Notes: a model not told the origin generated them from the letters alone. A stretch of 64,000 nt of DNA from Marinomonas sp. CT5 (GCF_018336975.1 NZ_CP025572.1:2134284-2198283), one strand, 5' to 3'; shown: positions 57,133-64,000, counted from the stretch's first letter. A program made the numbers and translations.

Positions 57133-57996
57133 TTAGTCCAGAGAGAAACCGAAGAAATTGATATCAGTTCTATAAGGTATTTCTTTAGCTGATGTCTGCA
57201 GCTGATTGATCAAATTGAGATAAGTCGTCATTTGATGTGCAAGTAGATTTTTTTCACTGGGAATAGATGTGGTGAATTTTGTCGCTCTTAGCATGCTTTT
57301 GATGCCATTAGTTTGAGTAAACTCTTGAGCCCCTAACAGAATAACTTCCTCTCCCATATGCCAGAAAATATCCAAATCTCTGATTTGCAAAGGACTAATT
57401 GGTGGTACAAGCGGCACGATATCATTTGGCGTAACAACACGAATTAAGGGTAAGTCTTCAAACTTTTTCGCACCTGTGACATTGGTGACTTTAGGTTGTC
57501 CAAAGGTGATGACTTGTTTGACTGGGTAGCCGTCATTTTGCAGATACATGGCTAGAATTACCGCAATGGCACCACCCAAACTGTGGCCTGTTAAGTGGAT
57601 GGGTTGGTCTTTCTTTAGGAAAGGTTTGATGTCCTCAAAAACGGCTTTTGCTGCCAGACCGAAACCTTGGTGTAGTTTAATTTTTAGCAGTGCATCAGGC
57701 TTTAATTCTAGGTCTAAATCTACCATAGCGTTCTCTAAATTCGCCGTGCCCCTTATTCCTATCGTCTGGATTTTATCCGCACGGCTCAAAAAATAACTCA
57801 CTTGTGAAATAGGTATGAGCGACTGATGTACGAGTGTTTGACCTTGCTCCTTAAGCTTTTGTTTTAGCATGTTGGCTTCAAGGTAAGTATCGTTTGATAG
57901 ATTAGCCTGCTTTCGAATTTCTATGAAGTCTTGTGCTGCATAAGCAGTATGAATCTGGATTATCGAGAAAAAACACAGTATTAAAAATTTAAACAT
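57133..57996 (-). CDS. Secreted class 3 lipase
   Basis: A 287-residue protein with an N-terminal signal peptide (FKFLILCFFSIIQIHTAYA before AQDF). The nucleophile elbow LTGHSLGGAIAVILAMYLQ holds the catalytic Ser at about 139. The Asp is probably in RVVTPNDIVPLVPP and the His in LLAHQMTTYL near the end. The preceding sequence IGIRGTANLENAMVDLD matches the oxyanion region of Lipase_3 (fungal triacylglycerol lipase type). Likely an extracytoplasmic esterase or lipase. It is convergent with the Hsp70 operon. Confidence 0.92.
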   Translation of the reverse strand: MFKFLILCFFSIIQIHTAYAAQDFIEIRKQANLSNDTYLEANMLKQKLKEQGQTLVHQSLIPISQVSYFLSRADKIQTIGIRGTANLENAMVDLDLELKPDALLKIKLHQGFGLAAKAVFEDIKPFLKKDQPIHLTGHSLGGAIAVILAMYLQNDGYPVKQVITFGQPKVTNVTGAKKFEDLPLIRVVTPNDIVPLVPPISPLQIRDLDIFWHMGEEVILLGAQEFTQTNGIKSMLRATKFTTSIPSEKNLLAHQMTTYLNLINQLQTSAKEIPYRTDINFFGFSLD

Positions 57997-58080
57997 GTTG
58001 CTGGACGACGGTGTAATGAAAGGAAATAGAGAGTACTAAAAAAGGTTGAGAGCGAACAGCTATTTAATTGGCTGATGTTG

Positions 58081-58128
58081 CTGTTAGAGAGAACCTAACA
58101 GGACAAGAGAACCTAACAGGACATGCAC
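58081..58128. repeat. REP-like repeats before the first transposase gene
   Basis: An 18-bp unit (AGAGAACCTAACAGGACA) is repeated head-to-tail at 58088-58105 and 58106-58123. CTGTTAG (58081-58087) pairs with CTAACAG (58095-58101) to form a hairpin. On the minus strand, 58113-58128 reads GTGCATGTCCTGTTAG, the same core found at several other places up to 61.2 kb. Confidence 0.75.
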
Positions 58129-58145
58129 CTCAAGAACCCAGTATT

Positions 58146-58498
58146 TACAAGGCCTCTAGCTTTTTCTTGACCATATTTTAATATACTGTATATAATTACA
58201 GTGCATTTTCTCAAGGAAGAGAGGTCGGATATGCCGAGGTCTAGGAAAGAACAAGTCAGTTTAGAAGATACTCCTTATTATCATTGTGTGGCTCGTTGTG
58301 TTCGACGGGCTTTTTTATGCGGTGATGACCCTGCCACAGGAAACAGCTATGAGCATCGCCGCGGCTGGATAGAGAAGAGGTTACTTTTTTTAGCGTCTGT
58401 CTTTTCTATCGATATATGTGCTTATGCTGTGATGAGCAATCATCTTCATGTTGTTTTGCATGTGGATGCAGAGAAAGCGAAATCATGGTCAACATTAG
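58146..58498. repeat. Direct repeat, left copy (promoter plus transposase 5' part)
   Basis: This 353-bp stretch is repeated at 59399-59751 with the same length and only a few substitutions by eye. It contains the promoter, the LexA-like box and the first 89 codons of the transposase. Confidence 0.9.
58167..58203 (+). promoter_or_regulatory. LexA (SOS) box overlapping a sigma-70 promoter, copy 1
   Basis: TTGACC (58167-58172), 18 bp, TATAAT (58191-58196) form a strong promoter. CTGTATATAATTACAG (58186-58201) matches the LexA consensus CTGTATATATATACAG except near the centre and keeps the CTG-N10-CAG ends, with TA outside on the left. The box covers the -10, as in classic SOS promoters. The gene starts 30 bases later. 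Confidence 0.8.
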
Positions 58499-59202
58499 AA
58501 GTATTGCAGCGTTGGCATCAACTCCATAAAGGTACTTTGTTTACTCAGCGATATTTAAGAGGAGAGACCTTACCTAATTACCTCGTAGAGCTCGTTGAAA
58601 AAGCTGCTGAAACCTATAGAGAGCGCTTGATGGACATCAGTTGGTTCATGAAAGAGCTAAACGAACCCATTGCACGAAGAGCGAACTACGAAGATAACTG
58701 CACAGGTCATTTCTGGGAAGGGCGTTTTAAGTCTCAAGCCTTATTAGACGAAGCCGCATTAATGGCTTGTATGGCCTATGTTGACTTAAATCCACTTCGA
58801 GCCAGCATGAGTAAAACCCCCGAAGACTCTGATTTTACCAGCGTGAAAAAGCGCGTTAATTCTGCAAAAAGAAAACATCAACCAAAAACCTTATATCCTT
58901 TTATTGGAAACCCAAGAAAAGACATGCCATCCGGCTTACCTTTCAAACTGACGGATTACTTGGAACTGGTTGATATGACAGGTCGAATCATACGAGAAGA
59001 CAAACGAGGCTCAATAAATGCGTCGTTACTTCCTATCTTGAAACGTCTCAATATTGCCTCTGAAAACTGGTTATGCATCGCAACAGAATTTGAGAAAAGA
59101 ACAGGTAACTTAGTTGGACAAGAGCACTCCATAGATCATTATTGTGAAAGGCACCAACGACAAAGAAAACCTAAAAGGCAAAACCTTCAATTCATCGCTT
59201 AA
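58231..59202 (+). CDS. REP-associated tyrosine transposase (RAYT, Y1 HUH type)
   Basis: A 323-residue IS200-like Y1 transposase of the domesticated RAYT group. The HUH motif is in MSNHLHVVLHV (His-x-His). Later family motifs are GHFWEGRFKSQALLDEAALM and MAYVDLNPLRASMSK; the catalytic Tyr lies in the helical part between them or just before. The C-terminal extension (KLTDYLELVDMTGRIIRED and NIASENWLCIATEF) is specific to this subgroup. No terminal inverted repeats typical of an active IS200 were seen, but short REP-like repeats surround it. I chose ATG 58231, preceded by AAGGAAGAGAGG; a GTG at 58201 lies on the promoter. SOS-type control is suggested by the LexA-like box. Confidence 0.92.
   Translation: MPRSRKEQVSLEDTPYYHCVARCVRRAFLCGDDPATGNSYEHRRGWIEKRLLFLASVFSIDICAYAVMSNHLHVVLHVDAEKAKSWSTLEVLQRWHQLHKGTLFTQRYLRGETLPNYLVELVEKAAETYRERLMDISWFMKELNEPIARRANYEDNCTGHFWEGRFKSQALLDEAALMACMAYVDLNPLRASMSKTPEDSDFTSVKKRVNSAKRKHQPKTLYPFIGNPRKDMPSGLPFKLTDYLELVDMTGRIIREDKRGSINASLLPILKRLNIASENWLCIATEFEKRTGNLVGQEHSIDHYCERHQRQRKPKRQNLQFIA
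58967..59078. repeat. Direct repeat, inner 112-bp block, copy 1
   Basis: This block in the 3' part of the first transposase gene matches 59830-59941 base for base by eye, although the sequence on both sides is clearly diverged between the two genes. Confidence 0.85.
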
Positions 59203-59378
59203 CTTGTCATAAAAACATTATAAAATCCATTCACCAAAAAGCGTGATTTGCTTCAGTATGCCTGAAAGTCCGCTTTTAAATGCCTTTCTGTAATGTTCTT
59301 TCTTCCAACACAATAAAATAGATATTTTTGGTAACCGATGTGATCTGCTTTACTCACTTTTTATATCGTGTTTTTATT

Positions 59379-59394
59379 GTGCGTGTCCTGTTTG
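59379..59394 (+). repeat. REP-like repeat, plus-strand copy
   Basis: GTGCGTGTCCTGTTTG, the same core as the repeats near 58.1 and 61.1-61.2 kb, just before the second transposase copy. The rest of the 281-bp gap between the two transposase genes shows no gene. Confidence 0.65.
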
Positions 59395-59398
59395 ACTC

Positions 59399-59751
59399 TA
59401 CAAGGCCTCTAGCTTTTTCTTGACCATATTTTAATATACTGTATACAATTACAGTATATTTTCTCAAGGAAGAGAGGTTGGATATGCCGAGGTCTAGAAA
59501 AGAACAAGTCAGTTTAGAAGATACTCCTTATTATCATTGTGTGGCTCGTTGTGTTCGACGGGCTTTTTTATGCGGTGATGATCCTGCCACAGGAAACAGC
59601 TATGAGCATCGCCGTGGCTGGATAGAGAAGAGGTTACTTTTTTTAGCGTCTGTCTTTTCTATCGATATATGTGCTTATGCTGTGATGAGCAATCATCTTC
59701 ATGTTGTTTTGCATGTGGGTGCAGAGAAAGCGCAATCATGGTCAACATTAG
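59399..59751. repeat. Direct repeat, right copy
   Basis: Second copy of 58146-58498, holding the same promoter and 5' part of the transposase. The offset is 1253 bases throughout, so there are no insertions or deletions inside the repeat. Confidence 0.9.
59420..59456 (+). promoter_or_regulatory. LexA (SOS) box overlapping a sigma-70 promoter, copy 2
   Basis: TTGACC (59420-59425), 18 bp, TACAAT (59444-59449). CTGTATACAATTACAG (59439-59454) flanked by TA on both sides is again a close LexA-box match. The few differences from copy 1 keep both ends of the box. Confidence 0.78.
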
Positions 59752-60065
59752 TGCTCTATCCCTTTGTTGGTAACCCCAGAGAAAACATGCCAGATGGTTT
59801 ACCTTTTGAATTGTCAGATTACCTTGTATTGGTTGATATGACAGGTCGAATCATACGAGAAGACAAACGAGGCTCAATAAATGCGTCGTTACTTCCTATC
59901 TTGAAACGTCTCAATATTGCCTCTGAAAACTGGTTATGCATTGCTACAGAATTTGGCGAAAGAACCGGTGCTGTTGTTGGTGCTGAACAATCTATTGCTC
60001 ATTACTGTGGTTCAAACAAACTAAATAGAAAACCAAGATCCAGTTATAACCAATTACTCGCTTAG
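59484..60065 (+). pseudogene. Internally deleted RAYT transposase copy
   Basis: A 193-residue in-frame version of the upstream transposase. It keeps the N-terminal HUH part (NHLHVVLHV) and jumps from ...SWSTL straight to VLYPFVGNPRENM, losing about 130 residues. The lost part includes the GHFWEGRF and YVDLNPLRA motifs and probably the catalytic tyrosine, so it cannot be an active transposase of the usual type. The frame is still open to a normal stop, so a DNA-binding or regulatory product is possible. The 3' part alternates between diverged and identical blocks relative to copy 1, which suggests recombination with another family member. Confidence 0.85.
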
Positions 60066-60251
60066 CTTCATTTCACCACTCAGAGCCTTTCTTTCTTTAC
60101 TAATTATATATTAGTAAATTCACTCGCCTAACAACCCAATAACCAGCTTTTTAATAGTTAATTAGATCTTAATGAAGCGATATAAAGATGAGTTTTATAT
60201 AAATTCTTCCAGTGAAGAAGGTGGTTTTGTATGATGTAACAGGTATTTAAT

Positions 60252-60269
60252 ATGGGTGTCTTGTTAAAT
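60252..60269 (+). repeat. REP-like repeat copy
   Basis: ATGGGTGTCTTGTTAAAT resembles the minus-strand copies at 61.07-61.24 kb (pattern ATG-N-GTGTC-Y-T-R-TTRAAT). It lies just upstream of the small-gene pair. Confidence 0.5.
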
Positions 60270-60331
60270 AATAAATAAAGGGTATTAGTAAAAAAATTCA
60301 AAAGATTGACCGTAATAAAGTCATTAATGGC

Positions 60332-60595
60332 GTGGGGTATACAGCAGATGCTATAGTATTGCGTACTCCTGTAGGTAGGATTGCAAATGCAGCAGGTATT
60401 ACAAGCATATTTACTGATTTATTTTCAATCTTTACTACAACCGATGGAACTAGCGGAACTACTGCTAAGGCGATGATTTTGGGTAACTTTATACCCTTCG
60501 GACTGAATAAAACAGGGGGGGGCAAAGGAAGCAGTCTCTCGAATTGGAATATTTGCAAGTCAGGACATAAAACAGAATGGTGCAAAAGGTACTGA
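60332..60595 (+). CDS. Small orphan ORF of unknown function, start unclear
   Basis: The frame is open from 60275 to the stop at 60593-60595, but the only ordinary start is the GTG at 60332 (87 residues), with a poor ribosome site. Upstream in-frame codons include only ATT and ATA. The product has TADAIVLRTPVGRIANAAGI, a hydrophobic, threonine-rich middle (FTDLFSIFTTTDGTSGTTAK) and a glycine- and lysine-rich end with two cysteines. I recognise no family. It may be the tail of a larger lost gene or a small toxin. The next gene starts three bases after its stop. Confidence 0.45.
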   Translation: MGYTADAIVLRTPVGRIANAAGITSIFTDLFSIFTTTDGTSGTTAKAMILGNFIPFGLNKTGGGKGSSLSNWNICKSGHKTEWCKRY

Positions 60596-60598
60596 ATA

Positions 60599-60895
60599 AT
60601 GAACAAAAAAAATTACCAGAAAATATTTATATTATTACACTACCTATTATTTTTTATATTTTATTTTATTTCTAATTTGAATGGTTGGGATAATCTTATA
60701 ACTACTCTCATGTTGTATAGCGTAGGTGGATATTTTGTTTATGGATATGTATTTAAAAAAGACATTCAATTAGTTGGCCCCGTTATTACTAAAGATTATA
60801 AATATGCCCGTATAGCTATATTCGGATGTGGCGCTTTTATTATTATATCTATCCTTCTCAGTTTATCAGTTTATCAGGTTATATTGAAGTTATAA
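60599..60895 (+). CDS. Small membrane protein of unknown function
   Basis: A 98-residue protein with three likely membrane helices (IFILLHYLLFFIFYFISNL, a segment around TLMLYSVGGYFVYGYVF, and IAIFGCGAFIIISILLSLSV). It starts three bases after the preceding small ORF, in AT-rich DNA. Small multi-helix membrane proteins placed directly after a small toxin are often immunity proteins; that role is only a suggestion from layout. Confidence 0.6.
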   Translation: MNKKNYQKIFILLHYLLFFIFYFISNLNGWDNLITTLMLYSVGGYFVYGYVFKKDIQLVGPVITKDYKYARIAIFGCGAFIIISILLSLSVYQVILKL

Positions 60896-60957
60896 ATTTA
60901 GACTGGAGTAAGAGTACAAAGTAATAATGGTAGCGACTAGTGTAAAGAAAGATGTTA

Positions 60958-61086
60958 CTAAGCCAACCAACTTTCAAACCCAGCAATATCAACTTCACAG
61001 CTGGTAAAAACACCTATACTGTCCTGTCCATAGACATTTCCTGCTTTAAATCCAGTCAATTTAATAGCATTTAATAGGACACTCAT
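60958..61086 (-). CDS. Tiny ORF starting in a REP-like repeat (42 residues)
   Basis: ATG in the repeat at 61072-61087 opens a frame of 42 residues beginning MSVLLNAIKLTGFKAG and ending FESWLA. It has no clear ribosome site and no known family. The body reads like plausible protein, so it could be a remnant of an older gene; it could also be chance. Confidence 0.2.
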   Translation of the reverse strand: MSVLLNAIKLTGFKAGNVYGQDSIGVFTSCEVDIAGFESWLA

Positions 61087-61087
61087 G

Positions 61088-61234
61088 TTAATAAACCAGT
61101 AAAATCAAGGGTTTAAACTTAATAAGACCCTCATGGTAACTTGTTTGCCATTTAATAAAGATGGTACGCCATCCGGTGATTTTATGAATAGTCCTAATTA
61201 TGAACCATCGGAGTAAATTCAACAGGACACGCAT
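61088..61234 (-). CDS. Tiny ORF starting in a REP-like repeat (48 residues)
   Basis: ATG in the repeat at 61220-61235 opens a frame of 48 residues beginning MRVLLNLLRWFIIRT. It ends one base before the next tiny ORF. Basic and hydrophobic. No family and no clear ribosome site; probably a by-product of the repeat. Confidence 0.15.
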   Translation of the reverse strand: MRVLLNLLRWFIIRTIHKITGWRTIFIKWQTSYHEGLIKFKPLILLVY

Positions 61235-61469
61235 GTTTAGAAGTCAGTAAATCAAGTTTTTTAACGTGGATGCCTCGTAAAGCTTTCTAGAATGGAGTTG
61301 CTGGTGTTTCTGACAATAGTTTATCTTATTGGGAAAAGTTGTCGAATTGTCTGGATTGGCTTATCGTTTTTAACCCCTAGGACTCGTAAAAACAGAGTGC
61401 TCTTTCACTTTTCTGGGTAAAAAAGCACTATCTATAAACCTCAAGTAATGGCGAGAAGGTGTTCGTTTA

Positions 61470-62144
61470 TCAGAACTTATAAGCTACTCCTATTGAGTAA
61501 TTTTTAATGTCACCATCGTAGGAACTGTTAGCTGGCAGGTTATATATAGAATTACTAGAATTAGCTTTTAATTTAACGAACAGATCAGGCCTTATCTGGG
61601 TAAAAGAATAATTAGCCGAAAGTTGTAAATTAGACGTTAATTGATAATAAACTCCAATGCCAAAGTAGGCACCAATACCCGATTCATTCCATGTGAAGTC
61701 TCGTTTTAAAGTAGAGTCAGGATAAGTCGATTCTAAATCCAATTCCCAACGAGCAATCCCAAGCCGCGCGTAGGCAGATAAGTTATCCGAGATAGCTCCC
61801 TCTTTTTTTAAAGTTATGAGTGTGGCTGAGGTCGAGGCGGTTTCAGTTATATTTCTTAGAGAACTACTACTATTATAGCTATCATTGTAAGTTTTCAAAG
61901 TGCCTTTGCCATAATCATCGTAGCCAAACTCTAGCCACCAGCTGTCTGTAAATTCATACCCGATCTTAAAAGAAGATGATGTACTATCCGCTCTACGATC
62001 ACCAATAGCAAAATCTACATCATAACCTTCCTGTAAGGTTTTTTGTTCAGTTTTACCCACCGCCGCTTCCACTGAAAAAGAATTTTCTGCTAAAGCCGTT
62101 GATGTGACTGAAAATATAGCAACACTTAATAAAATTTTCTTCAT
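61470..62144 (-). CDS. Outer-membrane beta-barrel protein
   Basis: A 224-residue protein with a signal peptide (KKILLSVAIFSVTSTALA before ENSF). Alternating hydrophobic strands and a terminal phenylalanine (YSIGVAYKF) mark an outer-membrane barrel of the OmpW/OmpA-like eight-strand type. Segments such as FKIGYEFTDSWWLEFGYDDY and LQLSANYSFTQIRPDLF are typical strands. AAGGGAA precedes the ATG on the minus strand. A perfect 9-3-9 inverted repeat lies 52-72 bases upstream. The substrate or role is unknown. Confidence 0.85.
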   Translation of the reverse strand: MKKILLSVAIFSVTSTALAENSFSVEAAVGKTEQKTLQEGYDVDFAIGDRRADSTSSSFKIGYEFTDSWWLEFGYDDYGKGTLKTYNDSYNSSSSLRNITETASTSATLITLKKEGAISDNLSAYARLGIARWELDLESTYPDSTLKRDFTWNESGIGAYFGIGVYYQLTSNLQLSANYSFTQIRPDLFVKLKANSSNSIYNLPANSSYDGDIKNYSIGVAYKF

Positions 62145-62195
62145 TTATATTTCCCTTATACCTTAGTAGTGGATTTTTATACGGAGACTATCTTC

Positions 62196-62216
62196 AAAAT
62201 CATTCTTAATGATTTT
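62196..62216. promoter_or_regulatory. Perfect inverted repeat upstream of the barrel gene
   Basis: AAAATCATT, 3 bases, AATGATTTT: 9-bp arms without mismatch. It lies 52 bases before the minus-strand ATG, where an operator or a leader hairpin would be. It does not fit the Fur or Zur consensus. Confidence 0.45.
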
Positions 62217-62477
62217 ATTATTCGTATTTTAATATTGCAAGAATCTATAGTTTGAATATAAGTCAATTCGAATGGCTAATTATGTTTGATACTATTGGAC
62301 CAAACAAGATTGATCTAAGTATTAATCTATTTTATTGGATGATATGTCATTGTTGAAGAGTGGGAATTAGGTTTAACTACCATTTTTTTCTCTTTCTGCC
62401 TATTTGGATTTGAGTTCTATTCACATTTATTCATTTGCACTCTTTTACTTTGTCTTGTCCCAAGTCAAAGCGTTTTT

Positions 62478-62508
62478 AACCTATAGGTTCAGAATGGTTG
62501 CATAGGTT
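62478..62508. promoter_or_regulatory. Palindrome plus repeated half-site before the alcohol dehydrogenase
   Basis: AACCTATAGGTT (62478-62489) is a perfect 12-base palindrome, and ATAGGTT recurs at 62502-62508, 19 bases after its first occurrence. It may be an activator site. The same 12-mer also occurs by chance inside the SPOR-domain gene at 40619-40630, so its specificity is doubtful. Confidence 0.3.
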
Positions 62509-62543
62509 AATTATCCGCTTAAGAAAGTGAAGAGGTGAAGGTC

Positions 62544-63692
62544 ATGAGTAGTACATTTTATATCCCAGCCGTAAACATAATGGGCGAGAATGCTTTAGAC
62601 GATGCAGTTAAACAAATTAAAAGTTTGGGTTTTAAGCAGGCTTTGATTGTAACGGACCCAGGAATGACAAAATTGGGAGTCACAGCTGAAGTAAAAGCAT
62701 TGTTACAGGAACAAGGTGTGCAAAGTCTAATTTATGATGGTGTTCAGCCCAACCCCACAGTGGAAAATGTGAATGCTGGGTTAGAAGTTTTGCATGCTCA
62801 TCAGTGTGATTGTGTTATTTCTTTAGGGGGTGGCTCAGCTCATGATTGTGCTAAGGGCATTGCTTTGGTTGCAACCAATGGGGGACATATCAGTGACTAC
62901 GAAGGTGTCGATGTCTCTAAGAAGCCACAATTGCCTCTCATTGGTATTAATACCACGGCTGGCACGGCTTCTGAAATGACACGCTTTTGTATTATTACAG
63001 ACCAAGAACGTCATATCAAAATGGCCATTGTAGACCAAAATGTCACGCCGATATTGTCTGTTAATGATCCAAGACTGATGTCAGGCATGCCAGCAGGTTT
63101 GACGGCAGCAACCGGAATGGATGCGTTGACTCATGCCATTGAGGCGTATGTTTCTACGGCGGCAGATCCAATAACGGATGCATGCGCCATTAAAGCCATT
63201 GAAATTATTCGCGACAATCTACATCAAGCTGTACATAACGGCACGGATATGAAAGCTCGTGAGCAAATGGCTTATGCGCAGTTCTTGGCCGGTATGGCTT
63301 TTAATAATGCTTCTTTGGGTTATGTTCACGCAATGGCTCATCAGTTAGGTGGCTTTTATGATTTGCCACACGGTGTGTGTAATGCCGTTTTGCTTCCTCA
63401 TGTAGAGCGTTATAACAGCCAAGTCGCAGCATCACAGTTAAAGGATGTTGCTAAAGCTTTGGGCGTGGATGTACAAGCAATGACGAATGAGGAGGGGGCT
63501 GCCGCCGCGATTGAAGCTATTGTTACTTTGTCCCAAAGTATTAATATCCCTTCAGGATTAATGGAATTGGGGGCTAAAGAAGAAGACTTTGCTACCTTAG
63601 CAAGCAATGCCATGAAAGATGCTTGCGGTTTTACTAACCCAATTCAGCCAACTCATGAAGATGTGGTGTCAATCTTTAAGGCTGCTATGTAG
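62544..63692 (+). CDS. Iron-containing alcohol dehydrogenase
   Basis: NAD(P)-dependent alcohol dehydrogenase of the group III iron family, 382 residues, close in length to Zymomonas AdhB and E. coli YiaY. It has the nucleotide site [19 protein letters not shown], the [13 protein letters not shown] motif, and the metal-binding residues in [31 protein letters not shown]. Substrates of the family include ethanol, 1,3-propanediol and methanol, and cannot be told from sequence. I chose ATG 62544 with AAGAGGTGAAGG upstream. An IS3-type element begins about 12 bases after its stop. Confidence 0.94.
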   Translation: MSSTFYIPAVNIMGENALDDAVKQIKSLGFKQALIVTDPGMTKLGVTAEVKALLQEQGVQSLIYDGVQPNPTVENVNAGLEVLHAHQCDCVISLGGGSAHDCAKGIALVATNGGHISDYEGVDVSKKPQLPLIGINTTAGTASEMTRFCIITDQERHIKMAIVDQNVTPILSVNDPRLMSGMPAGLTAATGMDALTHAIEAYVSTAADPITDACAIKAIEIIRDNLHQAVHNGTDMKAREQMAYAQFLAGMAFNNASLGYVHAMAHQLGGFYDLPHGVCNAVLLPHVERYNSQVAASQLKDVAKALGVDVQAMTNEEGAAAAIEAIVTLSQSINIPSGLMELGAKEEDFATLASNAMKDACGFTNPIQPTHEDVVSIFKAAM

Positions 63693-63704
63693 TTCTTATT
63701 TAAA

Positions 63705-64000
63705 TGTGTCGTCCTAAAATAAGTTGACGATTTTTTGTTAAGCCAGTATGGATTCCATACTGGCTTTTTCATGCACTTCTTCTGGTGTTTTCATATTAAG
63801 ACTTAAGTGAGGTCGATACCTATTATAGATATCAATAGACTCACTAATATGCCTTTCTAATTCTTTAAAAGTTCTGCATCTTCCAATCAAAAATTCTTGC
63901 TTCAATATGCCATTCACCCTTTCTGCTAACGCATTTTGGTAGCAGTCATAGCCATCTGTCATCGACGGCTTTATTTTATTGCGTTGTAATTCTTTTTGAT
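63705..64000 (-). mobile_element. IS3-family insertion sequence, end portion, cut by window edge
   Basis: The outer end appears to be near 63705-63707, where TGTGTCGTCCTAAAATAAG begins with the TG typical of IS3 ends. The remainder is the transposase gene on the minus strand, running off the right edge. The opposite end and any target duplication are outside the window. Confidence 0.75.
63738..64000 (-). CDS. IS3-family transposase OrfB, C-terminal part (5' end outside window)
   Basis: Integrase-core transposase. The visible 86 or so residues include SMTDGYDCYQNALAERVNG, with the last acidic residue of the DDE triad expected in the NALAERVNG motif, then KQEFLIGRCRTFKELERHIS and YNRYRPHLSLNMKTPEE, a common IS3 ending. 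The frame stays open to position 64000, so the ATG at 63962 is internal. It belongs to a small mobile element inserted just after the alcohol dehydrogenase. Confidence 0.9.
   Translation of the reverse strand, partial: QKELQRNKIKPSMTDGYDCYQNALAERVNGILKQEFLIGRCRTFKELERHISESIDIYNRYRPHLSLNMKTPEEVHEKASMESILA

Larger units (their letters stand above)
60896..61469. other. Gene-poor AT-rich segment with REP-like repeats
   Basis: No normal-size gene is seen in this 574-base stretch. It holds minus-strand repeat copies at 61072-61087 and 61220-61235, a weaker one at 61119-61135, and a GGACAGGACAGT-like piece at 61019-61030. The first two copies also share the next 20 or so bases (CAGTAAA and TCAAG in both), giving a dispersed unit of about 36 bp. 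Two tiny minus-strand ORFs start within these repeats and are listed separately. Confidence 0.6.
62145..62543. other. Divergent promoter region between the barrel gene and the alcohol dehydrogenase
   Basis: This 399-base gap separates two divergent genes and has no ORF of note. It holds a perfect inverted repeat near the barrel gene (62196-62216) and a 12-base palindrome near the dehydrogenase (62478-62489). Confidence 0.6.

Noticed and set aside
58000..64000. Prophage or integrative element
   Set aside because: No integrase, phage structural genes, tRNA or attachment repeats are visible; the region is repeats plus small transposase genes.

Overview
The window reads as chromosome of a marine gammaproteobacterium close to Marinomonas (Oceanospirillales). 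This is inferred from moderate GC, the housekeeping order fimV-truA-trpF-trpB-trpA-accD-folC-SPOR-cvpA-purF-metZ, and the protein sequences. No database search was possible. I saw no rRNA, tRNA or CRISPR array.

Region 1 (1-11.9 kb, + strand) is a galactoside-utilisation operon. It holds two sugar ABC permeases (the first cut by the window edge), a GH36 alpha-galactosidase, an IlvD/Edd sugar-acid dehydratase, an SDR sugar dehydrogenase, DgoK, DgoA, an SMP-30 lactonase, a GH42 beta-galactosidase and, last, the sugar-binding protein. Together these form an oxidative De Ley-Doudoroff route from galactosides to pyruvate and glyceraldehyde-3-phosphate. The binding-protein gene has its own control region with two matching 13-bp operator-like sites and ends at a strong terminator.

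Region 2 (11.9-16.7 kb) is an Opp/Nik-type ABC importer (lipoprotein, two permeases, fused double ATPase) behind a promoter that overlaps a near-consensus Zur box. A small exported protein, a large hybrid histidine kinase and a coupled response-regulator diguanylate cyclase follow (to 21.9 kb).

Region 3 (22-45.3 kb) is mostly housekeeping: leuA and a divergent Lrp-type regulator, ribA, a DEAD-box helicase, DUF1415, a CvfB-like protein, a ketopantoate-reductase-like protein, YajQ, an alkyltransferase-like protein, fxsA, groES-groEL with a sigma-32-like promoter, then the fimV-to-metZ block and an exported DUF3237 protein.

Region 4 (45.5-58 kb) has an RND efflux pump with its adaptor (- strand). 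After it comes a tight four-gene operon of uup, a DUF2760 protein and two divergent Hsp70-like proteins, then a secreted class 3 lipase (- strand).

Region 5 (58-64 kb) is accessory DNA. It has a REP-associated tyrosine transposase whose promoter carries a near-perfect LexA box, a second internally deleted copy with the same promoter, and a scatter of short repeats with the core GTGTCCTGTT. It also has an orphan pair of small genes with a possible toxin/immunity layout, an outer-membrane beta-barrel gene, an iron-dependent alcohol dehydrogenase and the end of an IS3-family element cut by the window edge.

The most interesting leads are the SOS-type promoter on the domesticated transposase and its repeat family, the Zur-type control of a peptide/metallophore-class importer, and the Uup-DUF2760-Hsp70-Hsp70 operon.
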